From positions 186,001 through 250,000 of the forward strand of contig NZ_JAJUXG010000011.1 in NCBI RefSeq assembly GCF_021390535.1: a stretch of 64,000 nucleotides of DNA. The letters run 5' to 3'. Positions 37,197 to 45,502 of the stretch are shown here, piece by piece. Source of the stretch: Dyadobacter sp. CY312 (GTDB lineage: Bacteria; Bacteroidota; Bacteroidia; Cytophagales; Spirosomataceae). Positions within the stretch are counted from its first letter, which is position 1, and every line of letters starts with the position of its first letter. The notes under the pieces were generated by a model. That model did not search any database. It was not told the origin of the DNA and worked only from the letters and a program-made list of their open reading frames with translations. Position numbers and translations under genes: made by a program.

Positions 37197-37621
37197 CAGA
37201 TGTAATTCAGGTAAAACGTCAGACTGTAAATCACACTCAGAACTATGAACAACACAGTGAGTACAACTTCTGCCAATCGGTTTAAAACTCCGGAAGGAAA
37301 TCCGGAACGGTCAAAATAGAAGAACTGCACCAGTACTCTCGAAATCCAGTAAACCGCTATAAAACCCGTGACAACCTTTGCCAGAAACGAGCTGTCGGTT
37401 AACTCATTTATACCGAAAATAGTGAGCATACCAAAACAGATATTGATCACCAGAATATATGCTGCATAAGTCCAGAACATTTGCCGGATCAAGGGCTGCA
37501 CCTTGGCTAATTCCAGTTTCCAGCCCAATACTTTGGGAATAGCGAGACTTCCCGCTGCCAGGACCAACTGAGCCAATCCGGCTAGAAAGAGGCACTCGGG
37601 GAGATATTGATAGATGTCCAT
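37196..37621 (-). CDS. Four-helix membrane protein of the lipid-like operon
   Basis: A 141-residue protein with four hydrophobic segments (about residues 8-28, 50-72, 82-105, 117-138). No family is recognisable; a short loop FYFDRSGFPSG lies between helices 3 and 4. It overlaps the wax-synthase-like gene by one base and the epimerase gene ends at its first base, so the genes are tightly coupled. It may assist the acyltransferase or the reductase. Confidence 0.6.
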   Translation of the reverse strand: MDIYQYLPECLFLAGLAQLVLAAGSLAIPKVLGWKLELAKVQPLIRQMFWTYAAYILVINICFGMLTIFGINELTDSSFLAKVVTGFIAVYWISRVLVQFFYFDRSGFPSGVLNRLAEVVLTVLFIVLSVIYSLTFYLNYI

Positions 37622-38547
37622 CAGATCCGTAAGCTTAAAATATCCTTTACTGCATGCTCCGCTTTTGCAAACTGAAAATTAAATCCACTAGCCAGAAGTC
37701 GGGTCGGAACAACCCATCTGCTTTTCAGAATCAGTTCGGTTTCGGTACCGATTATTTTTGCGCCTATTTCCAACAACCAGGCAGGCGAAGGCAATCCAAA
37801 AGGAACTCCATATGCGGCCCGAATTGATTTCATAAAATCTCTATTTTTCAAGGGATGAGGCGCCGTGCAATTGATCACACCATCCATACTTTCGTGATCC
37901 AGAAGCCATTCTGTACATTTGGCCGCGTCCTGTTCGTGAATCCAGGAAACATATTGTTCACCATCTCCCTGATGTCCTCCCAATCCAAACCGCACCAGAT
38001 TGAGAAAACGAGGAAAGGCGCCGTCAGATCTTCCCAGCACGATGCCCATTCGCAAGGCAATTTTTCTGGTATTTGGCGTATCGGTTTCAAAAAACGTCTT
38101 TTCCCAAATCCTGCATACATCAATAGAAAAGCCATACCCGATATCTCCCGTTTCTTCATCCTGAGCTCTATCCTCCGCATGTCTGTAAATGGTTGCAGAT
38201 GTGATATTAATCCAGAGTCTGGGCGGATTGTTTAGTTTTTGAAGGGCTTGACCAAGCTGTCGTGTAGGTACAACTCTTGAATTAACGATTTCTTTCCGAT
38301 TGGCTTCGTTGTATCGGCAGTTCACATTTTTGCCACAAAGATTAACAAGCAGGTCTGCGTTTTCAAGCGTTTCGACCCAGTCAGCCTCCGTGCAACCGTC
38401 CCACAATTTAACCTTCACATTCCCCTGAGTTGCAAAGCTTTTCCGGCTCAATATGATAATCTCATCTGCAATATTCCTGTAATAATCAGCCAGTACCCGA
38501 CCGAGGTATCCGTTACCTCCTGCCAGAATTATTTTTCCGTATTTCAT
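37621..38547 (-). CDS. TIGR01777-type NAD-dependent epimerase/reductase (SDR39U1-like)
   Basis: A 308-residue short-chain dehydrogenase of the extended kind. The Rossmann dinucleotide motif is GGNGYLG (residues 10-16), followed by the family's LVNLCGKNVNCRYN and RLWINITSATIY segments. The DAAKCTEWLL and NCTAPHPLKNRDFM stretches are typical of the TIGR01777 group. In that group the catalytic Tyr-x3-Lys of classic SDRs is not obvious; here DVCRIWEKTFFE occupies the place. Its cofactor is probably NAD(P); the substrate is unknown. It lies in the operon with a 4-base overlap upstream. Confidence 0.85.
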   Translation of the reverse strand: MKYGKIILAGGNGYLGRVLADYYRNIADEIIILSRKSFATQGNVKVKLWDGCTEADWVETLENADLLVNLCGKNVNCRYNEANRKEIVNSRVVPTRQLGQALQKLNNPPRLWINITSATIYRHAEDRAQDEETGDIGYGFSIDVCRIWEKTFFETDTPNTRKIALRMGIVLGRSDGAFPRFLNLVRFGLGGHQGDGEQYVSWIHEQDAAKCTEWLLDHESMDGVINCTAPHPLKNRDFMKSIRAAYGVPFGLPSPAWLLEIGAKIIGTETELILKSRWVVPTRLLASGFNFQFAKAEHAVKDILSLRI

Positions 38548-39371
38548 AGTATTCTAAGATAAAGCACCACTAAAATCAACAAGCGATATGCAACCCAGCC
38601 AGCACTCAAAACCCACCCAACTTCCAATAGTCTGCATCTTCTGATGTGTTCCAAAAGCATCAAACCAGCTACGATTATAAACCAGATCGTACAAATTAGC
38701 GGATCAATTGTAAGCCAGTTCGACATCCAGATAACGGGTAGCAAAAGCAATCCACCGGCCAAAGAGATCGTCATCATGTTGCCCAGATAACTCCAAATTT
38801 TCTCTTTGTTTACTACTAAAATCACCAATCCCTGAAACAGTATCTGGCCACCACAAATGATATATTCACGATAACTTTCACCCTCCGGAATTACTCCGGT
38901 CAACAGTGGCGCATAGGCCGAAAGTATGAATCCGACAACGAACCAGGTGAAAACGATATAGGCTATACGATAGTACAATCGAAATGTGGGTTGGAGTTGA
39001 AAATGGTCTGAGTTGGTATGAGGAGGAATGATTACCCTTCGGTTGTAGGAAATGAAAGCATACACTTTCGCCATGAGCCAGACAAACGGTTTAAAGGAAA
39101 ACAGAAAATGCAAACCGGGTACAACCGCAGACATCACTTTAAACAGGCTCTCAATTCCATACGTAACTTCTCCGGTTTGGTGATTGATCAACGCAATTTC
39201 GTTTACTGCCCGTTGCCAATCCACCATCGGGCATGCTTGCTCTGTTACTTCCTGGTAAGCAATCCGGCCATCGCCATCCAAAATTCCGGCGTTTACAATC
39301 GCTTTCGTGTACAGTTTGCACATAGGGCATTCGGCATCAAAAAGTATCTGATGATCTTTTAACATTTTCAT
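38544..39371 (-). CDS. DCC-type thiol-disulfide oxidoreductase fused to membrane helices
   Basis: A 275-residue protein. The N-terminal ~120 residues form a DCC1/DUF393 thioredoxin-like domain with the redox motif FDAECPMC (C15 and C18). About five hydrophobic segments follow from residue 130 on. Redox domains of this type are usually soluble; fusion to membrane helices is less common. It may keep a membrane enzyme of the operon reduced or pass electrons in the bilayer. A second methionine at residue 3 is an alternative start. It follows the regulator gene after 57 bases. Confidence 0.75.
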   Translation of the reverse strand: MKMLKDHQILFDAECPMCKLYTKAIVNAGILDGDGRIAYQEVTEQACPMVDWQRAVNEIALINHQTGEVTYGIESLFKVMSAVVPGLHFLFSFKPFVWLMAKVYAFISYNRRVIIPPHTNSDHFQLQPTFRLYYRIAYIVFTWFVVGFILSAYAPLLTGVIPEGESYREYIICGGQILFQGLVILVVNKEKIWSYLGNMMTISLAGGLLLLPVIWMSNWLTIDPLICTIWFIIVAGLMLLEHIRRCRLLEVGWVLSAGWVAYRLLILVVLYLRIL

Positions 39372-39383
39372 GATTTCAGTTAT

Positions 39384-39411
39384 TGAACTTTCAGAAAATA
39401 ATGAAACTTTT
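39384..39411. promoter_or_regulatory. Second operator-like inverted repeat, before the DCC gene
   Basis: TGAACTTTCA, 8 bases, TGAAACTTTT: a degenerate copy of the repeat at 39957-39984, with the same 8-base spacer. It lies 13 bases before the DCC ATG. Arm mismatches relative to the upstream copy: one left, two right. Confidence 0.5.
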
Positions 39412-39428
39412 AAATAAAAAAATAGGTC

Positions 39429-39935
39429 CTATTTAAACATTTTAAAAATGGATCCCCAAAACCAGCTTTCCTCAGCTTTCAGCATCGTATCAAGCGTTTT
39501 ATCTACATTTTTGGCTAGCTTGTTAATATCCGTCACAGATTTATAAAACGTCGCAAATTCAGGATCTTTGAGATCTCCTTCCACCTTGCTTATTTCATCC
39601 AAAACCTTTAATACAGGATCCAGTTCTCGCTTACGCCTTTCTTTTGCTACTTGTCGGGCAATATTCCACGTATCCTTATCAGCATAAAAATATTCTTTCC
39701 GCTCTCCGGCCCGATGTTGTTTTTCAATCAACCCCCAGCCGATCAAATCCCGGAGTGTCATGTTCGCGTTTCCTCGGGAAATACTCAGCGTTTCCATGAT
39801 CTCCTCGGTTGTCAGAGCATCCGGTGAAATGAGCAGCAAAGCGTGGATCTGAGCCATCGTGCGGTTTATCCCCCACTCCGACCCCAATTTGCCCCAGGCC
39901 TCTATGAATTTTTGCTTTGCTTCGTTCAATTCCAT
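39429..39935 (-). CDS. GbsR/MarR-like transcriptional regulator
   Basis: A 168-residue DNA-binding protein. The GbsR pattern is AWGKLGSEWGINRTMAQIHALLL (about residues 14-36) followed by the winged HTH (LTTEEIMETLSISRGNANMTLRDL, recognition helix near 52-62) and the wing GERKEYFYADKD. A helical C-terminal tail probably dimerises. The ATG at 39935 is preferred; a TTG at 39941 is in frame. GbsR-type regulators repress operons and respond to small osmolytes or lipids. An inverted repeat covers its promoter, which suggests it regulates itself and the operon downstream. Confidence 0.88.
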   Translation of the reverse strand: MELNEAKQKFIEAWGKLGSEWGINRTMAQIHALLLISPDALTTEEIMETLSISRGNANMTLRDLIGWGLIEKQHRAGERKEYFYADKDTWNIARQVAKERRKRELDPVLKVLDEISKVEGDLKDPEFATFYKSVTDINKLAKNVDKTLDTMLKAEESWFWGSIFKMFK

Positions 39936-39938
39936 AGA

Positions 39939-39967
39939 CAAATGTAAACAAGTTTTTAAACTTTCAA
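39939..39967 (-). promoter_or_regulatory. Promoter of the regulator operon
   Basis: On the minus strand TTG (39967-39965), 18 bases, then TACATTTG (39946-39939), an exact -7 match. The -33 element lies within the operator. The -7 box ends only 3 bases before the ATG, so the transcript would begin at or next to the start codon: probably a leaderless mRNA. Confidence 0.6.
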
Positions 39968-39984
39968 TAATTAGTGAAAGTTTA
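39957..39984. promoter_or_regulatory. Operator: perfect 10-bp-arm inverted repeat upstream of the GbsR-like gene
   Basis: TAAACTTTCA, 8 bases, TGAAAGTTTA: a perfect 10-bp-arm dyad overlapping the -33 region of the regulator promoter, without a T tail. It also lies 72 bases upstream of the divergent DUF1569 gene, which could be co-regulated. Confidence 0.7.
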
Positions 39985-40055
39985 TTTTAGATAAATATTT
40001 CTTTAAATTTAAAGAGTAATATTTCCACTTATATCAACAATAACTAAACACTCCT

Positions 40056-40514
40056 ATGGCACTTGCCAACATTTTCACCAAACCCGTTTCCGACGAAGTA
40101 ATAAGCCGGATTAACAAGTTAAACCAAGAAACACAACCTGCATGGGGTAAAATGAGTGTTTCACAAATGCTGGCCCATTGCAACGTTACATACGAAATGA
40201 TTTATGAAGACATTCACCCAAAGCCCAATTTCCTGATGAAGTTCATTCTAAAATCTTTCATTAAAAATACAGTTACCAGCGAGACTCCTTATAGCCGGAA
40301 TTCACGTACTGCTCCCGCTTTTCTGGTGTCCGACGCACGGGATTTTGATAAAGAAAAAGCCAGACTGACGGAATACATCAGCCGTACACAGGCATTGGGC
40401 GAAAAACATTTCGATGGCAAAGAGTCTCACTCCTTCGGTCCGCTAAACGCAACAGAATGGAATAACATGTTTTACAAACACCTGAACCATCATTTAACGC
40501 AGTTTGGTGTTTAG
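40056..40514 (+). CDS. DUF1569 (DinB-superfamily) protein
   Basis: A 152-residue cytosolic protein matching DUF1569: the conserved PAWGKMSVSQMLAHCN with the metal-ligand-type histidine, the DFDKEKARLTEYI helix and the terminal FGPLNATEWNNMFYKHLNHHL with HLNHH. DinB-like folds bind a metal via three histidines, visible here as H45 in LAHC and the two near the end; this suggests an enzyme or thiol transferase, function unknown. It diverges from the GbsR operon and may share its operator. Confidence 0.8.
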   Translation: MALANIFTKPVSDEVISRINKLNQETQPAWGKMSVSQMLAHCNVTYEMIYEDIHPKPNFLMKFILKSFIKNTVTSETPYSRNSRTAPAFLVSDARDFDKEKARLTEYISRTQALGEKHFDGKESHSFGPLNATEWNNMFYKHLNHHLTQFGV

Positions 40515-40538
40515 AGGCTGAAGGGCAAAGATCTAAGG

Positions 40539-41753
40539 TTATATTGAAGCTTCCTGAATCTTCCGTATCGCCCCCGCAAACGCTACCATATCTCCCGGCT
40601 CGCCTAGCATGGCATGCTGTAAAATCCATACAGCATCAGTTGCACATGCCTGTTCCGCTACGGGGCAGTTCACCGAGGTGTAGTCAACCGTTTCGGGAAT
40701 GGCGTAACACATGAAGTTTTTGTTTTGAAAAAGGGGCTGTTTGTATAACGGATGCGGATAGCCCTTGAAACAGGGCACTCCCTCGGCGGCCAATAGCTCA
40801 GCAAACTGATCTTTGGTCAGGTCGCCGAATTTGGATGCATCGTATTTAAAAATATAGATATGATAACTATGCATGGTGATTTCTTCACCTCGTTTCAATG
40901 GCATAATTCCATCTATTTCCGCAAGTAACGTATTCAAATATAACCCATTTTCATTCCTTCTTTTCGTCTGTTCAGCCAAACGTTTCAGCTGACAAGAGAG
41001 TAAAACGGCCTGCATTTGTGTAATTCGGTAATTGCAACCCGGATTGTAATGATCATACCACTGTCCGCCTTCTATTCTCCCGACATTTCTCAGCGAACGC
41101 ATCATGGCATACAGTTCATCGTCATCCGTAATGACAACACCACCTTCACCGGCAGTGAGATTTTTGGATGACTGAAAACTGAAACTACCCACATCTCCTA
41201 TTGAACCAAGTTTTTTGCCTTTGTATTCTGCTCCATGCGCATGTGCAGCATCCTCAATGACACGTAAATTATATCTTTTGGCAATGTCCAAAATTGCATC
41301 CATGTCACAGGCAAGTCCACCAAAATGTACGGGAATAATCGCCTTGGTCCGTACCGTAATCGCTGCTTCTATTGCTTTGGGGTCTATGTTATAAGTCTCT
41401 GGATCAATATCAACAAAAACCGGAACACAGTTGCATTCAATAACGGAAGAGGCGGTTGTAATAAACGTATAAGGTGGGACGATAACTTCATCACCCGGCT
41501 TCACACCGCAGGCGATCAGTGCGAGTCGAAGCGACACGGAACCGTTTACGCAGGTGATTGCATATTTTGAACCACAAAAAGCTGCAAATTCCTTCTCAAA
41601 TTTCTCTACCTCATCTCCACAATCCGGATTTCCCCACTTTCCGCTACGCACAATTTCAGCAACTGCATCTGCTTCGGTTTCTTCGTGTATTGGCCAGGGA
41701 AAGCTTTTGTTAACACTCTTCTCTCCTCCGTTTATTGCGAGTTTTTGAATCAT
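40539..41753 (-). CDS. DegT/DnrJ/EryC1/StrS-family PLP aminotransferase
   Basis: A 404-residue enzyme of fold type I. The PLP lysine is K197 in SFQSSKNLTAGEGG, and the cofactor-binding aspartate is D168 in VIEDAAHAHGA. The N-terminal signature includes GKWGNPDCGDEVEKFEKEFA. Family members add amino groups to keto sugars for polysaccharides and antibiotics. No sugar-synthesis cluster lies beside it, so it may use a stand-alone keto sugar or inositol substrate. It converges with the DUF1569 gene and diverges from a membrane-protein gene. Confidence 0.9.
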   Translation of the reverse strand: MIQKLAINGGEKSVNKSFPWPIHEETEADAVAEIVRSGKWGNPDCGDEVEKFEKEFAAFCGSKYAITCVNGSVSLRLALIACGVKPGDEVIVPPYTFITTASSVIECNCVPVFVDIDPETYNIDPKAIEAAITVRTKAIIPVHFGGLACDMDAILDIAKRYNLRVIEDAAHAHGAEYKGKKLGSIGDVGSFSFQSSKNLTAGEGGVVITDDDELYAMMRSLRNVGRIEGGQWYDHYNPGCNYRITQMQAVLLSCQLKRLAEQTKRRNENGLYLNTLLAEIDGIMPLKRGEEITMHSYHIYIFKYDASKFGDLTKDQFAELLAAEGVPCFKGYPHPLYKQPLFQNKNFMCYAIPETVDYTSVNCPVAEQACATDAVWILQHAMLGEPGDMVAFAGAIRKIQEASI

Positions 41754-41883
41754 TGCTATTTGTGGTTCACGTGTTTTCTCTAAATGTTATTACTGGAAAA
41801 TTTGAAATAAGACTACTGCCTGAGAGCTACCAATATAGTCCGATTTTGTACTCAAAAAGTAATACATCAAATCCCTTTTCACT

Positions 41884-43167
41884 ATGAACAGACAATTGAT
41901 TTATTCCCTCATCATCGCCGGAGCATCGTTCGGTACAGCATGGGCTATTCGTGGCCAGTTCGGGCATGAGCAGGGAGCTGCCTGGGCGGGAAGCATTATT
42001 GCCGTTAGCATTGTTCTCCTGGCAAAGCGCCCCGACTGGTATTCTAAGACATTGCAACTCGCTCTTGCTTCGGCGGCAGGCTGGGGAATTGGCGGGATCA
42101 TCAGTTACGGTATCGTGGTGGGTTATGGTCGTGGTTCCGATTTTGGCAATGTGTATTATGGCTGTTTAATGTTGTTTGTAATCGGCGGGTTATTCGGTTT
42201 ACTGGGAGGCGGAATGTTTGGGCTGATGCTCGCTGAGACACCCACGAAACCGGTGAAATGGCACCGTTTGCTGACTGAAATGACCGCATCTGCTGTTATT
42301 TTTTATTACCTGCTAATCGAAGAATTCGGCTGGCTCATGACGCCTCCCCGCTCCGAAGCATGGGCGGCATGTTTTGGGATGATGATCGCGCTGTTTTGGT
42401 TCATGATCCGAAACCAACAATATAGCGCCATCCGTGTAGCCATTTTTGCAGGATTAGGCGGTGGTTTCGGTTTCTCGTTTGGAAACTTTTTGCAGGTAAT
42501 GGGAAATGTTTCGGGTATCCACTTCAATTTCTGGAATGTGATGGAATATTCCATTGGCTTCTTTGGAGGAGCAGGCATGGCTTATGGCACTTTCACATCC
42601 AACTGGCCAAAATCCGAAGCGACTATCAACCGAAATAAACTCATTGCTCCGCTTGCCATTCTGGTACTGATCATTCCATTTATTGTCTGGGATCAGACTT
42701 TTGAAACAAAGCGTATTTTCGAAATGCTCACGGCAATTAGCCCAACAATTGATGCCATTTCGGTCACCAAAAATGTACAATGGATTGCATTGTTTGCTGT
42801 TCCTATCTCCGCCGGATTCTGGTTCTATTATTTTTATTTCAAACAGAAAAACAAACCTGTTAATCTTACTTACAGTAACATACACAACTTTTTGTTCGGT
42901 CACCTGAGCCTATATGCATTTTTGAGCATTTTGATCACCGGTGCATTTCTGAGTATTTACAGACTGGAACAATACCTCTACATTGTCAACATCATTGCAA
43001 TTTATTTTCTGATCCGAAAATTCCAACCTGTTTTTACAAATCGGGGACTTAACATCAATCGCTGGTTTGTTAATCTGCTGTTTCTTCTGGCCATTGTGGC
43101 ATTGTACACCGCTGTTGCAATCAGTTCGCATGAGGAGTTGAAAGGCGCTCAGGTGCGGTTTGAGTGA
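41884..43167 (+). CDS. Polytopic membrane protein of unknown function
   Basis: A 427-residue integral membrane protein with about 11-12 hydrophobic segments, including glycine-rich helices near residues 60-115 (WGIGGIISYGIVVGYGRG, GGLFGLLGGGMFGLML). There is a charged loop around residues 115-125. I do not recognise a transporter family, and no ligand-binding motif stands out. It is transcribed divergently from the aminotransferase gene; a shared role in sugar modification is possible but only suggested by position. Confidence 0.55.
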   Translation: MNRQLIYSLIIAGASFGTAWAIRGQFGHEQGAAWAGSIIAVSIVLLAKRPDWYSKTLQLALASAAGWGIGGIISYGIVVGYGRGSDFGNVYYGCLMLFVIGGLFGLLGGGMFGLMLAETPTKPVKWHRLLTEMTASAVIFYYLLIEEFGWLMTPPRSEAWAACFGMMIALFWFMIRNQQYSAIRVAIFAGLGGGFGFSFGNFLQVMGNVSGIHFNFWNVMEYSIGFFGGAGMAYGTFTSNWPKSEATINRNKLIAPLAILVLIIPFIVWDQTFETKRIFEMLTAISPTIDAISVTKNVQWIALFAVPISAGFWFYYFYFKQKNKPVNLTYSNIHNFLFGHLSLYAFLSILITGAFLSIYRLEQYLYIVNIIAIYFLIRKFQPVFTNRGLNINRWFVNLLFLLAIVALYTAVAISSHEELKGAQVRFE

Positions 43168-43186
43168 AGTTTATTTATTCCAACAC

Positions 43187-43216
43187 AAAAAAAATGCCCC
43201 GGTAAAAAACCAGGGC
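43187..43216 (-). terminator. Terminator of the first SusC/SusD operon
   Basis: A hairpin of GCCC-mismatch-GGT with ACC-mismatch-GGGC (43196-43216), followed on the minus strand by eight T (A at 43187-43194 on the plus strand). It lies 34 bases after the stop of the lipoprotein gene. Confidence 0.75.
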
Positions 43217-43250
43217 GATTTAATAAATACGAGTATGAGGTATTATAAGG

Positions 43251-43817
43251 TCAGGGATTTACGGTGATGCGGTAGAAAAATGGTGATTTATAATAAGCAC
43301 CACCTTTAATTTCTCCTCCGGAATTGACATCGGTAAAGCTTCGGCCATCGGACAATTGCATCACTGCGTGAACTTCAAAGTAGTCTCCCGCAGATACGTC
43401 GGCTGCCGTTAGCCCTAGTTTAGTCAGGATTGTGCTCGCAGGCAGGGTCATCTCTCTTCTTGGATAACCCGTCGTCGCATCCTTGGTGAAGCTTGATGCA
43501 GGAAGGGATTCCAAAGCTGTGTAAGGTTTCGACATATTACCGTTGGCAGTTGAATTGTCCACAAAACGCACCGTGAGGTCGTAAGAAGTGAATAAAGTGC
43601 CTTGTTTAGGATCCACCGCTTCAATCGTCATTTTCACATTTCCGTCGCCTAATGCTGCTTTGGAATATACAATACCATTGGCAATGTTTAATGGCCAGGG
43701 TGCTACGGTGCGCATGTAGGCACCGGTTTCAAGCGCAAAAACGTCTATTTTGTCAATCAGCTCCGTTTTGCAGGATAACACACCCAGTAACATGAATGCT
43801 ATGATTATCTTTTTCAT
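43251..43817 (-). CDS. Small lipoprotein, third gene of a SusC/SusD operon
   Basis: A 188-residue lipoprotein (lipobox GVLSC, Cys16). The mature part is beta-rich with segments TSYDLTVRFVDNS and GDYFEVHAVMQLSDGR and probably adopts a fibronectin- or SusE-like sandwich exposed at the cell surface, where such proteins bind ligand beside SusC/SusD. Position in the operon (21 bases after susD-like) supports this. No named family recognised. Confidence 0.65.
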   Translation of the reverse strand: MKKIIIAFMLLGVLSCKTELIDKIDVFALETGAYMRTVAPWPLNIANGIVYSKAALGDGNVKMTIEAVDPKQGTLFTSYDLTVRFVDNSTANGNMSKPYTALESLPASSFTKDATTGYPRREMTLPASTILTKLGLTAADVSAGDYFEVHAVMQLSDGRSFTDVNSGGEIKGGAYYKSPFFYRITVNP

Positions 43818-43838
43818 AATGATCTATGTTAAACAGGT

Positions 43839-45479
43839 TTAAAAAGTCAGGGTTGCAGGGTTGTTGTCCCAGAATACAGGTTGTGCAATACTTGGTTTCT
43901 GAACAACTGCATTATTACGGTTTACAACAGCTGCCGGATAGTAAAGTGAGCGAACAAATGCACCAGGATTCACTTCCAAAGCAGGCTGCATTTTGGATGG
44001 CTTACCCGTTCTGCGGTACATATTGTAAGCTTCAATGCCATTTCCATAAAGCGCCAACCAGTATTCTCTTGCGATCACATCCAGTTTGGCATCATTGGTT
44101 GCCGCAGCATCATAAAGCTCCAAAACTTTGGTTACATATTTTTCCACTTCCTGGGACCACACAATAGCTTTATTTGTTTCAAAAGCAGTGATGGAAGCAT
44201 TTTCAATGGTTGCTGTAGCAAAGCTGCGAACATCCGCCATCGATTTCCTGATCCCCGATTCCAGCAAGGCACGAGGCGCTCCGGTTGTATTAATCGTCAG
44301 AGCAGATTCGGCTAGCATAAAGTCTACAAAAGATGACATCATGATTGGATGAATTCCAGCTCCGCCTGCTCCACCGCCCTGGGTTACCGGTCTGCCGGCA
44401 TCGTTATCATATAATCCACCAATTGGGTATAGTCCCCATGCGGTACGACGCAATCCATCTGGCGGAATACCCTCGTTGCTCAGGTGATCGCGTCCCCAGT
44501 AGCCAACCGATGTAGGCACACAGTATACCATGTCATTTGCATAATGAGCAGGCTTTTGATTATTGATACAGCTCAATTCATTCGTTGTCGTGGTGTTGGT
44601 CAGCGTTTGACGGTACATGTAGTAGCGAATACGCGGGTCAGGAAAACCTTTTCCTGAATACAGGTGCCAGATGTAGAAATTAGCCTGATAATCTCCACCA
44701 CCGGTAGGCAAATACTGATCGCGGTAACGGGGATGGCGGCTATCCGGATTAGAAAGCAAAGTCCCAAACTTGAAAGCAAAGTTCTGAGTACCGTTCTTGA
44801 TTAGTTTATCCTCAGCAATCAGCGTGTTGATAGCCGCTGCAACAGTATTGTCAGTAAGTCTTTTGGTAAAGAGCAATTTCAGCTTGATTGTCTTGGCAGC
44901 ACGTGTCCAGCTATCTGCATTTCCTGCATAGAAATAATCGGCAGGTGCAGCTGCTGAAGTTGCCGCAAAGTTTGCAATGGCGTCGTCGACATCCTTCATC
45001 GCTGCTGCGTAAACCGACGTTGCCGGATCAACACCAGGATTGAAATTAGACGAATTCAGTGCTTCTGACAAGGGCACATCTCCGTAATAATCAACCAAAG
45101 TAGCCAAAACATAACCTCTGAGCAGGCGGGCAATGCCGGCGTGCATATGCAGGTTGGATGACTCCGCAAGCGGGATCAGTGTTTGAATGTCAATCAGGAT
45201 ATTGGCATACGAATTGGTCCACAAACCATCACCTCCCGATGGTGCATAGGCATTCTCATACAAGGCCGACCCCTGATTGAGCATCCTGGTTAACCGCATT
45301 CCGGTGTTTGAGGTACTGTTAAAAAAATCGGAATAGTTGAGCTGAATCCGGTTCAGCAGGTAATTAATGTTCGTATTACTTGTCGTTACCTCATTGGGGT
45401 TATCCAGCAAGTCGAGTTTACAGGATGTGACACACAGCGCAAACATTGCGAGCCACATTATTTTGATTTTCCTTATCAT
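43839..45479 (-). CDS. SusD/RagB-family nutrient-binding outer-membrane lipoprotein
   Basis: A 546-residue surface lipoprotein (signal with VTSC lipobox, Cys20). The start LDLLDNPNEVTTSNTN and the helical tetratricopeptide-like segments with MHAGIARLLRGYVLATLVDYYGDVP match SusD-like folds. The end FVRSLYYPAAVVNRNN is typical. It binds the substrate outside the cell and caps the SusC channel. It lies 23 bases downstream of its susC-like partner. Confidence 0.9.
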   Translation of the reverse strand: MIRKIKIMWLAMFALCVTSCKLDLLDNPNEVTTSNTNINYLLNRIQLNYSDFFNSTSNTGMRLTRMLNQGSALYENAYAPSGGDGLWTNSYANILIDIQTLIPLAESSNLHMHAGIARLLRGYVLATLVDYYGDVPLSEALNSSNFNPGVDPATSVYAAAMKDVDDAIANFAATSAAAPADYFYAGNADSWTRAAKTIKLKLLFTKRLTDNTVAAAINTLIAEDKLIKNGTQNFAFKFGTLLSNPDSRHPRYRDQYLPTGGGDYQANFYIWHLYSGKGFPDPRIRYYMYRQTLTNTTTTNELSCINNQKPAHYANDMVYCVPTSVGYWGRDHLSNEGIPPDGLRRTAWGLYPIGGLYDNDAGRPVTQGGGAGGAGIHPIMMSSFVDFMLAESALTINTTGAPRALLESGIRKSMADVRSFATATIENASITAFETNKAIVWSQEVEKYVTKVLELYDAAATNDAKLDVIAREYWLALYGNGIEAYNMYRRTGKPSKMQPALEVNPGAFVRSLYYPAAVVNRNNAVVQKPSIAQPVFWDNNPATLTF

Positions 45480-45502
45480 ATGATGATTCAGTAAAGTTGC
45501 TG

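Noticed and set aside
43187-43216. Hairpin considered as terminator for the plus-strand membrane protein gene
   Set aside because: The A run lies on its left side, giving the T tail to the minus strand; the plus-strand tail is only GATTTAAT.
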